A stretch of DNA of 64,000 bases from positions 10,620,001-10,684,000 of the forward strand of contig JAZBRS010000050.1 of NCBI GenBank assembly GCA_037176725.1, in the 5' to 3' direction. A program made the translations under genes and the position numbers. The first letter of the stretch is position 1, and the number at the start of each line of letters is the position of its first letter. This DNA is from Posidonia oceanica. Lineage: Eukaryota > Streptophyta > Magnoliopsida > Alismatales > Posidoniaceae. Shown here in pieces: positions 1 to 11,019 of this stretch. The notes below the pieces were generated by a model that ran no database searches, had not been told where the DNA came from, and saw only the letters and a list, made by a program, of their open reading frames with translations.

Positions 1-3000
1 ATTTTTGAATGGTCTGTGCATTAACAGTGGACCTATGTGCAATTTTTAAATATGTAGGGTCTAAAATGCAATTTTATAAACAAAAATATGCATTTGAATG
101 AGTTTTATAAACATGTAGAGGATGTATGTGCAATTTTAAAACATGCAGGGTCTAAAATGCAATTTTATAAGTAAAAATATACATTTAAATGAGCTTTATA
201 AACATGTAGAGGACCTATGTGTAATTTTAAAACATGTAGGGTCTAAAATGCAATTTTATAAGGAAAAAATGCAAAAAACAAATGCTGTGTATGCAGATGA
301 AGGACCTATATGCAAAAATTAAAATGCATGGGGAGAATAATGCAATACAGTAAGACAAGATGAAAAATAAATGCATAATCAACAGATCAGAGGACTAAAA
401 CATAAATAAAGAAAAGTGCAGGATTTAAAAATGCAATTTACTAAGGTAAAATTAGAATATTAAATGAGATTATTAACTGAAGGACTGAAGTGCAAAAATA
501 AAAAACTACAGGGCCTGAACTAAAATAAATTTAAAAGGAAAACACAGCAGAAGGACTAACATGCAATTAGACAGTTTTTTAGATTTTTCATGCAATTTAA
601 TAAGATTTAAATTCAGATTTAAATGAATGTTAAACGAAGGTAGGACTGGAAAGCAATAAAATAAAAATAGGAGGCAGATATGCAATTTTTGGTAAAATAG
701 CTAAACAAGGGAAAAATAAATGCACAGTAAAAACGCAGCGGCCATGGCACTGTAGCAGAAGCTACCAGTGGCCATGAATGCCAGAGAAGGGAGGCTGATG
801 CGGCGCAGAGGGGCGGGCGAGCTTCACCAAAGGCTGGCGGAGCTCAGGGAGGCATCGGCGAGCGACGACGTTGCCTAGAGCAAGCCGGAGAGGTCGGAGG
901 AGGCTGCAGACCTACTCGGAGGTCGACCGGGCGTTCGGCGCGTCGTCATGGCGATCTGAAGCTACCGGAGTGATCCTGGGACTGGGGCAGTCTTTGGGCG
1001 ATGTCTGGATCGACGTTCTACTACCGGAGCGACAATTCCAGTCGCTGGTCTCGCCGGAGAAGAAGTGGCGGCGGCGACGACTTGGCGAAAGAAGGGACGA
1101 AATACTAAACTAATGAGCGGAAAAGCACGAGAAGGAGAAAATTAAACTAGGGAGAGAGGGAGGCACCTGTTTCGCGGGCTGGATCGTCCCCCCGACGTCA
1201 GCTGCTTCAGTGGGTGTCGGCAGAGGTCGTCTGGAGGTTGCAGAGCTCGTCGTCGGTTCGGGAGTGGTGGAATTGGTTCAGTGATGCACTCCGGTGCTCA
1301 CTAGATCTCTGGAACGAAGCTTCGCAGCCCGGAGAAGGATTCGGCTCCAGTGGGTGGACTGGAAGTAGCAGCAGGTGGAGGTGGGTGTTCTCTGCCTTCT
1401 GGATCAAGAGGAGGACACCGGTGACTTGCTGGAGGTCAGGTGGATGTTTCTTGGTGCTTAGGAGGGCCGGGAAAAGATTGGAGAGGGAGTTAGGTCGTTG
1501 GGTTGATTTTCTGGCAGAGTGGTTGCAGGTGTTTGTTGTGGAGGTCTTGGCTTGTGGGGGAGATGAAGGCTAACGGTTTGGGGGGTTTGGAAGATAGTGT
1601 TCGGGGGGGTTTCAGGGTGAAGTTTGGAGGGGTTCTGTGGACGGAAGAGGAGGGAATTCTAGAAGGTGGAGGTGTTGGGTTCTGGCTGAAGAAATGGGTG
1701 AATTGGGAGGTGGATGCGGCGTGGATTTGGGTGCTGAATGGGTGGCTGTAATGGTGGTTGTCTGGGTGGATTTGGGGAGGAAATTGGAGGGATTCTACTG
1801 GGTGGAACGGGTTCTGGTGTGGATGAAAAAGAAGAGGAAGAAGGATGCTGAATTGCAGTGGAAGAGGGAGGGAGTTTTGGGTGCTGGACGCTCTGGATTT
1901 TCTTGCTCTCTCTCGGACAATCCAAAGGCAATGAATGAGGAAGAGGTGCGAGGCTTTATCAGCCGCTGAAGACTGGAGGCGCGCTGGGGATTTCAAATCC
2001 TCCACTGGCGGGAGCAGCAGCTGGCAGGGAGAAGGACGACCGGAGGTGACGGCATTAATTGCCCCGGAAGACCTGTTGAGATGTTGAGAGAGGAGGAGTG
2101 AGCTGGACTGAGGTGATCGGGAGGGAAAAGAGAAATCAAATTCAAAGAGGAGGGGGAGAGAGCTGGCGGGAGAGGAAGAATTGTGGAGGAAGAAGAAGAA
2201 GAAGAAGGAGGGAAGAAGGAGAAGGAAGCGAACGGGCTGTGGGCCGGGCGCAGAGAAAAAATAAAAAGAAAGAAAGAAAAGAAAGAAGGGGAAGAGGTGG
2301 GCCGGACCGAAAGCAAAGGAAAAAAAAGAAAGAAAGAAAAATAGAAAGAAAGGAAGAAGGGAAGAAAGGGAAAAGAAGAAGGGAAAGAAGAAGGAAATAA
2401 AAATAAATAAAAATAGAAAAGGGTGATAAAAGTTTTTAGAATAGTTGTGTTTTAAGTTAGGACTTTGATTAAGTTTTTTAATGATTGTTTTTAATTAGTT
2501 AATTAGGATCAAAGAGTTTTAGTTTTGATTATGGTTTTTAGGGTTTTCTTTTCTTTAAATTGTTTTTGATTTTGTTAAAATGTTTGTTAAGTTTTTTTTT
2601 TAAAATTGTTTTTTAATCATATTTTTCTTGTTAAGTATTTGGGATTTTGATTAGGGTTTTTTTTTAAAGATTGTTTTTAGATTAATTAGGATAAGTTTTA
2701 GCTTTTGATTTTAATCTTTTCCTTAAGTCTTTTTTGATTTGTTTTTGATTTTGTTTGTTAAGTCCTTTTTTAATATTTTTTAGTTGAGTTTCTTCTTGTT
2801 AAGTTTTTTAATTGAGTGTTTTTAGATTTTTGATTGTTTGTTTTTTTCTTTTTAATTAGGTTTTCAAATTGTTTCTTTTTAGGATTGTTAAGTTAAGTTT
2901 TTTTTTGACTTAGCATTTTTAATTGTTTTCTTTCCTTTTAGGATTTGTTTTTGATTGTTTTTTAGTAGGGTTTTTACTTTTGCTTGTTTTGATCATATTT

Positions 3001-3901
3001 TGGTTTTTTCCTTGATTTTACAGCATTTTCTTTTTATTAGTTTTGCATTTTTTAAGTTGCATTCTTAGTTTTCCATTTTAGTTTGATTTATTTAGGTTTT
3101 TTGTTTTCAATTGTTTGTTTAATGTTTTTAATTATTTTTCTTAGGGTTTTGGTTTGTTTTCCTTTTGTTTTAGGGTTTTAAAGGTTTTTAAGGGTTTTTT
3201 GAAGATTTAGTAGAAGAGAGGAAAAGAAAAGAAAAAGGAAGAAGAAAGAGGAGAAATGAAGGAGTAGAGAAGAAAGAGAGGAGTAGAAAGAAAATAATTT
3301 TTAGAAAATCAAGGAAAATGCTAAAAATAAGATAAAAATAGAAATAAAATTCAGAAGGGATAGATGCACAAGGGGGCCCAACAGCCAGGCAAGAAGAAGA
3401 GAGGAAAGGGAGTGAAAACAGGGAGGATAATTAGGAGAGAGAGAGAGAGGAGAGAGAAAAGAATAATCCAAGAGAAAGAAAAAGGATAATTTTGTGAAAT
3501 GAAGGAGTTAGAGGTTTAGAAAAGAGGTGAAATTTGGGGAGTGTGTGGCCTAGTGTCTCTAGTGTTGGACCTAGGGTTTGGGTTTGGTTTTGGAAAATTT
3601 TGGAAGGGTTTTGAGGTGTAAGAAAATGGTAGTTTTATCTAGGTTTTCTAGGGTTTTTGGGAGTGATTTTGGTTTGAAAATTTCTAGGATTTTTGGTAGG
3701 TTTGCTAAGTTGGGAAGGGTAAGTTTTCCTATGGTTTTTGAGTAGTTTTTGGGCTTGGGAAAGAGGTGTGATTCTAGGTTAGGTTTGGGCTTGTTTTGAA
3801 GAGAATGATGAAAAGGAATGTGTAGGTTTGGACCTAGATTTGGATCCAGAAGTCACCAAAGGATTCCAGTTGATTCAGTCTGTTGAAATGGAGTGTCAAC
3901 A
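1..3901 (-). mobile_element. Ogre/Tat-like giant LTR, partial (runs off left edge)
   Basis: This stretch aligns by eye, along its whole length, with the right-hand part of the complete LTR at 52141-57703. Shared landmarks in the same order are the spaced 'gggtctaaaatgcaatttt' motifs, the 'ctgtagca...gctaccagtggcc' block near 750, the GC-rich block 780-2050, the purine-rich block 2150-2400, a long T-rich block 2400-3200, and the terminus GAGTGTCAACA at 3891-3901 (GGGTGTCAACA in the other copy). Read on the minus strand the LTR starts TGTTGACACTCC. It is clearly diverged from the 52-57 kb copy, so it belongs to another insertion. No interior or second LTR is visible, so it may be a solo LTR or one end of an element lying to the left. 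ORFs inside it are low-complexity and not credible genes. Confidence 0.8.
57..265. repeat. About 91-bp tandem repeat inside the LTR
   Basis: The phrase 'gggtctaaaatgcaatttt' recurs at about 57, 148 and 239, a 91-bp spacing, with diverged sequence between. The same phrase recurs with the same spacing in the 37.7-57.7 kb LTRs (about 39350, 39440 and 39530 in the first). It is therefore an ancestral component of this LTR family. Confidence 0.65.
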
Positions 3902-4060
3902 ATGAGAAAATCGGCTTAAAACCACGATACGGCGTAAAACCAGTCAAAACCCAAAAATCTGGGCCCACATAAGCATTTTATAATAATAAAGCACCCTTCC
4001 CGAAGCCGAATAAGCTAAACCGAGAAAACAGATGCAAAACAAAGCTCTTTAATTCAAAAC

Positions 4061-4170
4061 GGGGCCTACCGGCCCAAAACCACTCAAACAGGGCCCATTA
4101 ACCCAAAACCACTAAAAGCGGGGCCCACTGGCCCAAAAACACTCAAAGCAGGGCCTACTGGCTCAAAACT
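4061..4170. repeat. About 30-bp tandem repeat rich in GGGCC
   Basis: There are four imperfect units of about 28-30 bp. Each has a GGGCC(C/T)A core, then a 'ggcccaaaac' block and a 'cactcaaa' block. The array lies near the left end of the candidate LTR 3903-6207. Confidence 0.7.
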
Positions 4171-5585
4171 CCACAGAAATACAATGCCACAAAACGGGCA
4201 AGCTCGAGGCCCACTACGGCCCAAACAAAACAAGCGTGGCCCAACACGGGCACAAACGAAAACCAACTAGTCATGTTGCCTAGCGCCCCAGCAATCGACC
4301 TGGCCTCTAGCAGTAGCCAGGGACTCACCCCTGCAACTCACTACACTGCCACGGGCACACGCCCTATGGGGGAGCGTGACGGTCACGGCATTTCACACCA
4401 GAGACACCTCAAAAAGCAATCCCCAACTGGGAAAGTGGTACACACTCGGGACAAACCACAGGGTACGCAACAAATCGGCGTCCACAAGCTCGGTGCTCTG
4501 AACCACTAGTGGCTCCTCACCCCTAGGCTCAGCTAGCACCCAAACAAGAAGGCGAGTCTTGGTGCCCGTAGTAGCTAGGGTATCACGCACAACTACGCAG
4601 GAGTATCATACCTCCTGAGTCCGCTGCCACGATACCGCTAGATACAAATGACACTTAGACCCCCGAACTCAACCCAGGCGAAGTGTACGATACACTAGGA
4701 ACGCCGTTGCACCCTCAGGTCCAAACCACATGACTCCCAAGCTTTGGCCACGAAAAACCTCGGCAAAACATTTGCAAAATACCTATGATTTTACTCAAAA
4801 ATATCTTTGAAATCATTTTCCTAAATTATCAAAAATTACATCTAAAAATTCTGAATAAGCCACAACACATTCACATATATAAGCAAGATTAAAAATAACT
4901 AAAGCCTTAATCCAACACACCCCCCTAAATGGGGCCCGAGGAAAATCTTAGGCCCTGATTCATAACGTCGGTCAAAAACAGCGTGCTATTTCAGGGACTG
5001 ACAGAAAAAATATCCCGTTTGCGTTTAAACCAAAACTCCCTGCACAAGTCACCAAAAATAGCATATAATATACCGAAACGACCAAAATTGAATAAGGAAC
5101 ACAACCAATCCATAATAAAACTATTCCATAGCCCATGGCTTACAAAAAACACAAAAAACACAGTATATACATATAAACCACCCAGGCTAAATAATTCACC
5201 TAAAAATACCAATAAATCTCTAAAAATTACCAAATCTCTACCATAGTATATAATCATGGCAAGGAACACAATTCTACAATTTTTTACGAAAGTGAAGCTA
5301 GGGAAGCGGAGCGTGTACCTCAGACAGTGGAGAAACTCACTGTTTTTCGACGATCCGCCTCCAACTTCGGCGATCCTCCGTCGAACTGATTCCACGCATC
5401 GCACTCAGGCCTGCCACTCCACCGGGATGAAGGCCAGAGTCCCCGTGCTGCCACCGCACACCGCTGCCGAACCCAACAGCAAGGGGGGAAAGAGGGGGAA
5501 AGGGAGGAGGAGAGATGGGTGAGGAGGGGGAGAGGTGGAGGAGGAGCAAGCCTTGCCGCCGCCGGAGCTAGGGCATAGGAACGAG

Positions 5586-5905
5586 GACGAGAGGAGGAGG
5601 AGGAGGAGGAGGAGGAGGAGGGGAGATGGAGAGGATGAGGGATGATGGAGGGGGAGAGGAGATGGTGGGACGAGAGGGACGCAGAGCGGATGAGATGAGA
5701 GAGGGGTGGAGAAGGGGGAAGGAGGAGCAGGGGAGGTGGAGGGGGAGAGAGCACACGAGAGAGGGAGGGAGATTTGGTGGAGGGAGAGAGAGAGAAAGGA
5801 AAAGAAAAGAAAGAAAGAAGAAGGAGGGAAAACGTGTGGAGGGGAGGGGGAGAGAAAGAGAGGGGGAGAAATGAGAGAGAGAGAGAGAAGAAGGAGAAAA
5901 TAGCA
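5586..5905. repeat. GGA microsatellite and long purine tract
   Basis: A (GGA)n run at about 5591-5621 grades into some 300 bp of almost pure G and A. The ORFs predicted here (Ser/Pro/Leu-rich on minus, Arg/Glu/Lys-rich on plus) are consequences of this composition. Confidence 0.8.
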
Positions 5906-5950
5906 CGAGTATAGAAGATAGGAATCAAATCACCACTTGGTCTTACCAAC

Positions 5951-6126
5951 CACCATAAGTGGGACCTACGACAACACAAGTGGGGTCCACAACAAACCAT
6001 AGGTGGGACCCACACATAAACACAAGTGGGGGCCCACATCAACCACAAGTGGGACCCACAAAAGTACAAGTGGAGCCCACAGGAAACCACAGGTGGGGCC
6101 CATAAATAATTACATGTAGGGCCCAC
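5951..6126. repeat. About 30-bp tandem repeat with GTGGGACCCAC core
   Basis: At least six imperfect units carry the semi-palindromic core (A)AGTGGG(A/G)CCCAC, separated by 'aaaccacaa'-like spacers. The array sits just inside the right end of the candidate LTR 3903-6207, which on minus would be the start of U3, where LTR enhancer arrays often lie. Confidence 0.7.
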
Positions 6127-6207
6127 GAGGCCAATAACACCCGTCCATAAATACAGGAATTCATTAAATTTGTACAATTACAAGGAAATGAATTCACAGG
6201 TGTTACA

Positions 6208-6737
6208 GTTGTATCACATTTGGTACCTATACTAATCATGATTTAATATATCTTTGGTATCGTTTATGAATCTAGCATATTTTTGGCTATATTCTAAAAT
6301 CTGGATCTATAACTATGATCTTTAATTTTGAAAATCTACTTTGATAAACTCATTGTTATTGTATGAAATGTTGGAGATTGTTGGTTTTGATAAAATCTAT
6401 TTTGATCTATACTGTTATTATGTTTCATATGATCATTTTTTAAATTAATTGATTTTGATAATTATAGTATGCTATTTTTATTTATGACAAAAAAGTAGGA
6501 GAATTAATGAAATGCTATGAAATATATGAGAAAAATTAAGAATTAAGGACATGTATGGCAAAATTAATGTTAATTTTAAACTATGCACATGCTATGAAAA
6601 ATAAGGGGAGCTATACTTGATATATCTTTTACTCGGTGTCTTTGACATATTCAAACTTGATATTGATATTTCAGTATGCATATTGATAGGGGGGTTATAT
6701 AAGTTATAATTTTTGTCATCATAAAAAAGGGAGAAAT
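6208..6737 (+). mobile_element. 3' non-coding interior and polypurine tract of a SIRE-like copia element
   Basis: AT-rich non-coding DNA ends in a polypurine tract (AAAAAAGGGAGAAA, about 6723-6736) immediately before the LTR that starts at 6738. A long non-coding 3' tail with 'tttgtcatcat' just before the polypurine tract is typical of SIRE/Maximus-type Ty1/copia elements. The coding part is absent. The fragment is cut off on the left by the candidate LTR 3903-6207. Confidence 0.6.
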
Positions 6738-7908
6738 TGTTGAAAAATATTCTAAATATATATTTTATTTTGATGATAAATGTGATGTGATTTTATATAC
6801 TTGACATGATTATTTGAGAATGGTATAGCATGATTTGATATGTGATGCAAAAGGAAGAACAATGTGATTTCCATCATATTCAAAGCATCTAAGAAGACTG
6901 AAATATCTGTTGAAGGATAGAAAATCAATGTTTATACAATCTAGAAATAAATGTTGTAATTTACTTATGATTGAATGTAAAAGATTGTAAAGTATCAAAA
7001 TGATCTTATGAGATAGATCAATTGTCTAGAAAATAAGAATATAAGATATCTAAACAGAATGTGCATCAAAGTCCAAAAACGGCACACCGTTATCAGACGG
7101 CATTCCGTTCTGATATGGGCTCTACAGTAACGGGCCGCAAGGATTTGGAATTGGGCTGAAAAGAAAACATCAAAACGGCACCCCAGTGTAAATCGGCATT
7201 CTGGTACTGAACGACGCTCCGGTTCAGAACGACGTTCCGTTTTGATCGTGAGTTGGAAAGTCTAATTGGTCAAACGGCGTTCTGTTCAACTAGCCGTTTT
7301 AGAACGTTAGAGAGATCATTCTAGTCGTTAGAGACACTCCTCACTTAGATTTCTCCTATAAATAGGACCCCTATTGGACCTCTAAGAATACACCTTGCAT
7401 ACTCTACCATACTACGGTCATATTCTAGTTCAAAGTGCTGCATTTCCACCTTCAAGAGCTATCCAAGCTTCCTCTAGCAAAAGCACCGAATCTCTACTTC
7501 TCTGAAGAGCAAATTCTGAAGGAGGATACTGTTGCTTGGCAAAAGAGTCTACGAACAACTTTCTACTCAATTCACCAAGGATTTTCTTCTCCAGGTTAGA
7601 GAAGGGGCAACGGGACGTTGCAAGGATTTGTTGAAGGGTACATTCAAGAAACAAGTAAGTGATCTTTTGTTTAAAGATTAAGGAAACCTCGAGGTAATCT
7701 TGAGAGAAGTAGACTAGGCCGATATTTGGTCGAACCACTATAAATTGTTATGTTGATTATTCATTATCTCTCTTTCTCCTTCTGTATATGTCTTTTCTTT
7801 TGTAGATCAACTTGAGATTAATTTGATAATATTTAAAATCGGGAATAGTAATCACTTATTAATATAATCTCTATTCATCCCCCTCTAGAGAAGCCATTTG
7901 ATCCAACA
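6738..7908 (+). mobile_element. SIRE-like Ty1/copia 3' LTR
   Basis: The LTR runs from TGTTGAAAAATATTC after the polypurine tract to TTTGATCCAACA, 1171 bp with TGTTG...CAACA ends. A TATA box (CCTATAAATAGGACCCC) lies near 7357. The 3' end (CTCTATTCATCCCCCTCTAG, then AGAAGCC) closely matches, in opposite orientation, the LTR end at 36622, so the window holds two members of this family. The U3 region has repeated 'aacggca...ccgtt' motifs at 7070-7300. A 102-aa ORF on minus inside it is not a known protein. Confidence 0.75.
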
Positions 7909-8783
7909 TAAAAGTGTTGGCTGCTGTGGTGGAGGAGGAGGACATGAGATGTGGTGGAGGTGCTGTTGGGTGCTGGCCGGATTTCTCACAGGAGAAGGAG
8001 GTGCTCTGGGGCTCTCAAGCAAGGCTGCGGTGGTGCTGGGTAGTGTTCGGCCGTAGGAGGGGTTGCTGGGATCATGGAGAATGGCCCCGAGGTGGTGCTA
8101 GGCATGCTGGTTGTTGAGCCAATGGCCGAGAGGGGTCCGTTCGAAAAATGGTTCCGCCCTTCCCTGTGTGTGTGAGTGGTTGGTTAGGTTCGAAGGCTTT
8201 GGCAGTGGGTGGCGTGCACGGGAGCAAGGCAGGGTGGCAGGGCAAGGTCGGTGCGCTGCTGGTGTCAGGTCGTGCGAGGCAGAGGCGCCGAAAGGGAGCT
8301 CATACCATGCACAAAGCGGGCTGCAAGGCCGTGCGCAGAGCATGCACGAGCCGGACTTGTGCAGGCGGTGGAGTGCAAATGGAGTTGTCGGCAGAGGATT
8401 GGACGGGTGCCTGGCGTTCGTGGCAATCCACGGTATGCACCCAGGTCCGTGTGTGTCAGCGGAAGGTCGTTGCACCGGTCAACGGCACACGCGAACCTCT
8501 GCAAATCCAACTGACACAGGGGACCGCACATGGAACCCATGCATGGAAACCATGTAGGGTCCAGACTGAGGCTGTTGCAACGGATTCTAGGCCCGTTCCT
8601 TGGACGCTGGTCCACCAAGCAGGCTCAGGGTTATGAGGGCTAGTGGTGTGAGGGTTTTTGGTAGGTTTTGGGATGTTGGGCTAGGTTTGGGTCAAAGGTG
8701 GGGTCCGTCGCTTCCAAGCACGTTCTTCCGGAGAGTCCGCCGACGATGTGGCGTCAAATCGGGGTGTCTACGCTGGGTCAACA
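7909..8783. other. GC-rich unassigned block, possibly a Tat-like LTR remnant
   Basis: This GC-rich island in AT-rich DNA has many overlapping ORFs of 66-162 codons on both strands, none with a recognisable domain, so none is called a gene. The right end (AAATCGGGGTGTCTACG, about 8756-8772) resembles the inverted start of Tat/Ogre-type LTRs (GGGGTGTC). The preceding 'ggtttttggtaggttttggg...gggcta' text recalls the end of the Ogre-like LTR. The assignment is weak. Confidence 0.3.
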
Positions 8784-9030
8784 ATCCAATCTCCATTTAG
8801 CTGTTTAGAATACCCATTCCAATTTTCAAATGCATTATACTAAAGATGAATCAAACAAAAATTGTAAAAACAATAAATATCCTGTGATAGTACACTATCA
8901 AAATTAATTTTAAGAAAATATGCTATTAACTAATGGTAGATGAATGGTAGAGATTTAAACCCATTTAATCCAATGGTAGATGAAGGGTGGAGACATAAAA
9001 TATTTTTATAGATATAATATATTAATATAT
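8784..9030. other. AT-rich spacer, no feature seen
   Basis: This is AT-rich DNA with a short internal repeat ('aatggtagatgaa...ggtagatgaaggg' around 8932-8983). No ORF or mobile-element terminus was recognised. Confidence 0.5.
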
Positions 9031-9202
9031 GGATCGGTTCTCGGTTCGGTTTGGTTAATCATACCTAGAACCATGAACCGAATCACTAAGAACGGTTCCA
9101 AAATTTGAGAATTTAACCGAACCATTAAACAAATCTAAACCAAATCGAACTATAAAAAATAGTTCGATTAATCGATTTTGACCAAACCGTGTGCACCCTT
9201 AC
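9031..9202. mobile_element. Short hAT-like/MITE tail with GGTTCGGTT motifs
   Basis: The segment is dense in 'cggttcggttt', 'aaccgaacc' and 'aatcgattttg' motifs arranged partly as inverted repeats, and ends in GTGTGCACCCTTA. Plant non-autonomous hAT-type elements often carry a TGCACACCC terminus followed by GAACCG-type repeats. No matching opposite terminus or 8-bp target duplication was identified. Confidence 0.35.
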
Positions 9203-9893
9203 AACCCATTCCCTAGTGGCATGCGTCACTGTTGCAACATGACTTTTCATGGCCAGATGTGCACGAGAAATGCACAGCATGGCCACATGGCATCTTTGAC
9301 CTATACTCCTCGATTAAGATGCTAGATTTAACAAGCCCTTGGCCAGATGTTCTTTCTTCTACTCTGACAATCGACCTATAGCTCGGCAACCAAAGTGGGG
9401 GAGTCTTGATGTGGGAATCAATCCTAGACCTCGGTTCAAGTCCGACCCAAGCCCAGTCCAACAAATGGAAGCCAACTGTTGGTCCAATTCAATGAAGAGA
9501 AAGAAGATTGTGTGATCGAACAACCGATCGATTGACTAAGTCAAACATGTTCGTCGAAATCTCAACTACTCACATACATGGTAGAACCTCGTTGGTCAAG
9601 GTAGACAGTGCTTCACCTATCCCCAAGCAGTTATAAATACTACATTCATTCCAGTGCAAATGTAAGTTTTTGCGCACCATCTCTAAACCTGATCTATCCT
9701 TTTTTACTATTCATATCCTGACTTTAGCATCGGAATACTTTCGACCACACAATGGCCAAGGTCCTCTGACATTGGTTCGTGCTATGGCTTTCAGGATCAA
9801 GTGGAGATCTGTTCAACTGGTCTGACCGCAACTGGAGCTACTAGACCAGTCCAAAGGTGTAGTGTCGTACTGATCGAGGGCAAGATCTGGGTA
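9203..9893 (+). mobile_element. Gypsy (Tat-like) 3' fragment: polypurine tract plus LTR
   Basis: A polypurine tract (AAAGTGGGGGAGT, 9392-9404) is followed by a likely LTR start at 9407 (TGATGTGGGAATC) and a TATA motif (TTATAAATAC, 9631-9640). The text 'ctgactttagcatcggaatactttcg' and 'ggatcaagtggagatctg' downstream is of the kind seen in U5 regions of Tat/Retand-type LTRs. No coding sequence remains and the right boundary is uncertain. Confidence 0.45.
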
Positions 9894-10820
9894 TATTTTT
9901 ATTTGTTTTTTAGGTGTGTGAAGTATGCGTTGGAGTTGGATCTCGTGTATTTTATTTGGCGTAATTTTCGTAGAACCTCTTGAAAATTGTCGTATCTTCA
10001 AAAATCTCCTCACATTAATGTCTTTATGCCAACTCCTTCATATTTACCTTCCCTTCCAAACACTCTGTCATGGATTTATAAATATACCTAGTTTATATCA
10101 GGAAAAATATTTATATCCCTAAATTTTATTTTATTTTAAAAACTCATTATAATATAGTTGTTATTACTTCAAGAATGAGGTCACACTACTCTTTTTTAAA
10201 ATGTTGGTTTTTAAAGATATTAATAGCTATACCATAACGATACTATATGGTATCATTGAACACTATATGGTATCTAATCCGTACCAACTTTGTTACACCC
10301 ATGCCCTAAACATTTTGCTATGTAAAAACCTTATACTCATTTGAATTTCCATATCAAAAATGGTAGTCTATATATCCATGGTCCTGCCCTTGTTAATCAA
10401 CCTTCGCTATTAAATTGTGTTATGCAGGTTTTGGAACATCCTCTCCCTTGAACTATACGATTGATAACCTCCATTATTTTCACATGATGTGTTGTAATCA
10501 AGAGGCAAAACACTTGTTCCTAGCAAGCCTTCATGACACTTCTACATCTTCCTCACATAATAGATATCCCACTCAACAATCCTTTCTTTCGGTTCATCGC
10601 TACCATACTACAACGTTTTCAGGGTCCAACCTGCACTTCCCAATAAAGCAATTATTGAAAGTGAAATGTTTCTTATCTCCACGTAATCATGTATTTGCAT
10701 GGTGACCTTTGCGTTCTTTGTTAGCAAGGCATTAGGTTCTAAGACATCACCTAAGAATGTATTAGATTGAAGAGTCCATCAAATAGAATAGACTTTGACA
10801 AAAAACAAAAAAGCATCTAA
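9894..10820. other. AT-rich intergenic DNA, nothing recognised
   Basis: The ORFs here (up to 96 codons, e.g. 10415-10705) have no recognisable domain and coding-like bias is absent. No repeat termini were identified. Confidence 0.4.
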
Positions 10821-11016
10821 GATTGTATTTGTTTCATATTCTAACTTACGACAGAAGCTCATATACTTTAATTTTTGACTTCTGTCAAAGTTGTATATTA
10901 GAAGTTACATCAACTTCTACAGTTAAACTAATTATGTTTTCCCGTTTAGTTCAGATTTTAGTTATAAAATAATTATTATCGAAAACTAAGTGTTATTATC
11001 TGAACCAAACATAGCC
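10821..11016. mobile_element. Tourist-like (PIF/Harbinger) MITE candidate
   Basis: A 196-bp AT-rich segment is flanked by the 3-bp direct repeat TAA (10818-10820 and 11017-11019). Its imperfect terminal inverted repeats are GATTGTATTTGTTTCA on the left and GGCTATGTTTGGTTCA as the reverse complement of the right end, 11 of 16 matching. TAA/TTA target duplications and TGTTTGGTT-type termini are hallmarks of Tourist MITEs. There is no coding capacity. Confidence 0.45.
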
Positions 11017-11019
11017 TAA

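Larger units (their letters stand above)
3903..6207 (-). mobile_element. Candidate solo LTR of a second gypsy-like family
   Basis: The right end on the minus strand begins TGTAACACCTGTGAATTC, a start typical of several plant Ty3/gypsy LTRs. The left end, read on minus, finishes in CTCA, giving TG...CA termini over about 2.3 kb. It abuts the Ogre-like LTR terminus on the left and copia 3' sequence on the right. No primer binding site follows on the left and no polypurine tract precedes on the right, so only an LTR is present. The flanks AACAA and GTTGT are not a direct target duplication, so it may be an inter-element recombinant or truncated. No credible ORF is present. Confidence 0.5.

Noticed and set aside
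8098..8636. Overlapping ORFs of 101-162 codons in the GC-rich block
   Set aside because: Open in several frames on both strands with no recognisable domain; GC-rich composition lowers stop frequency.
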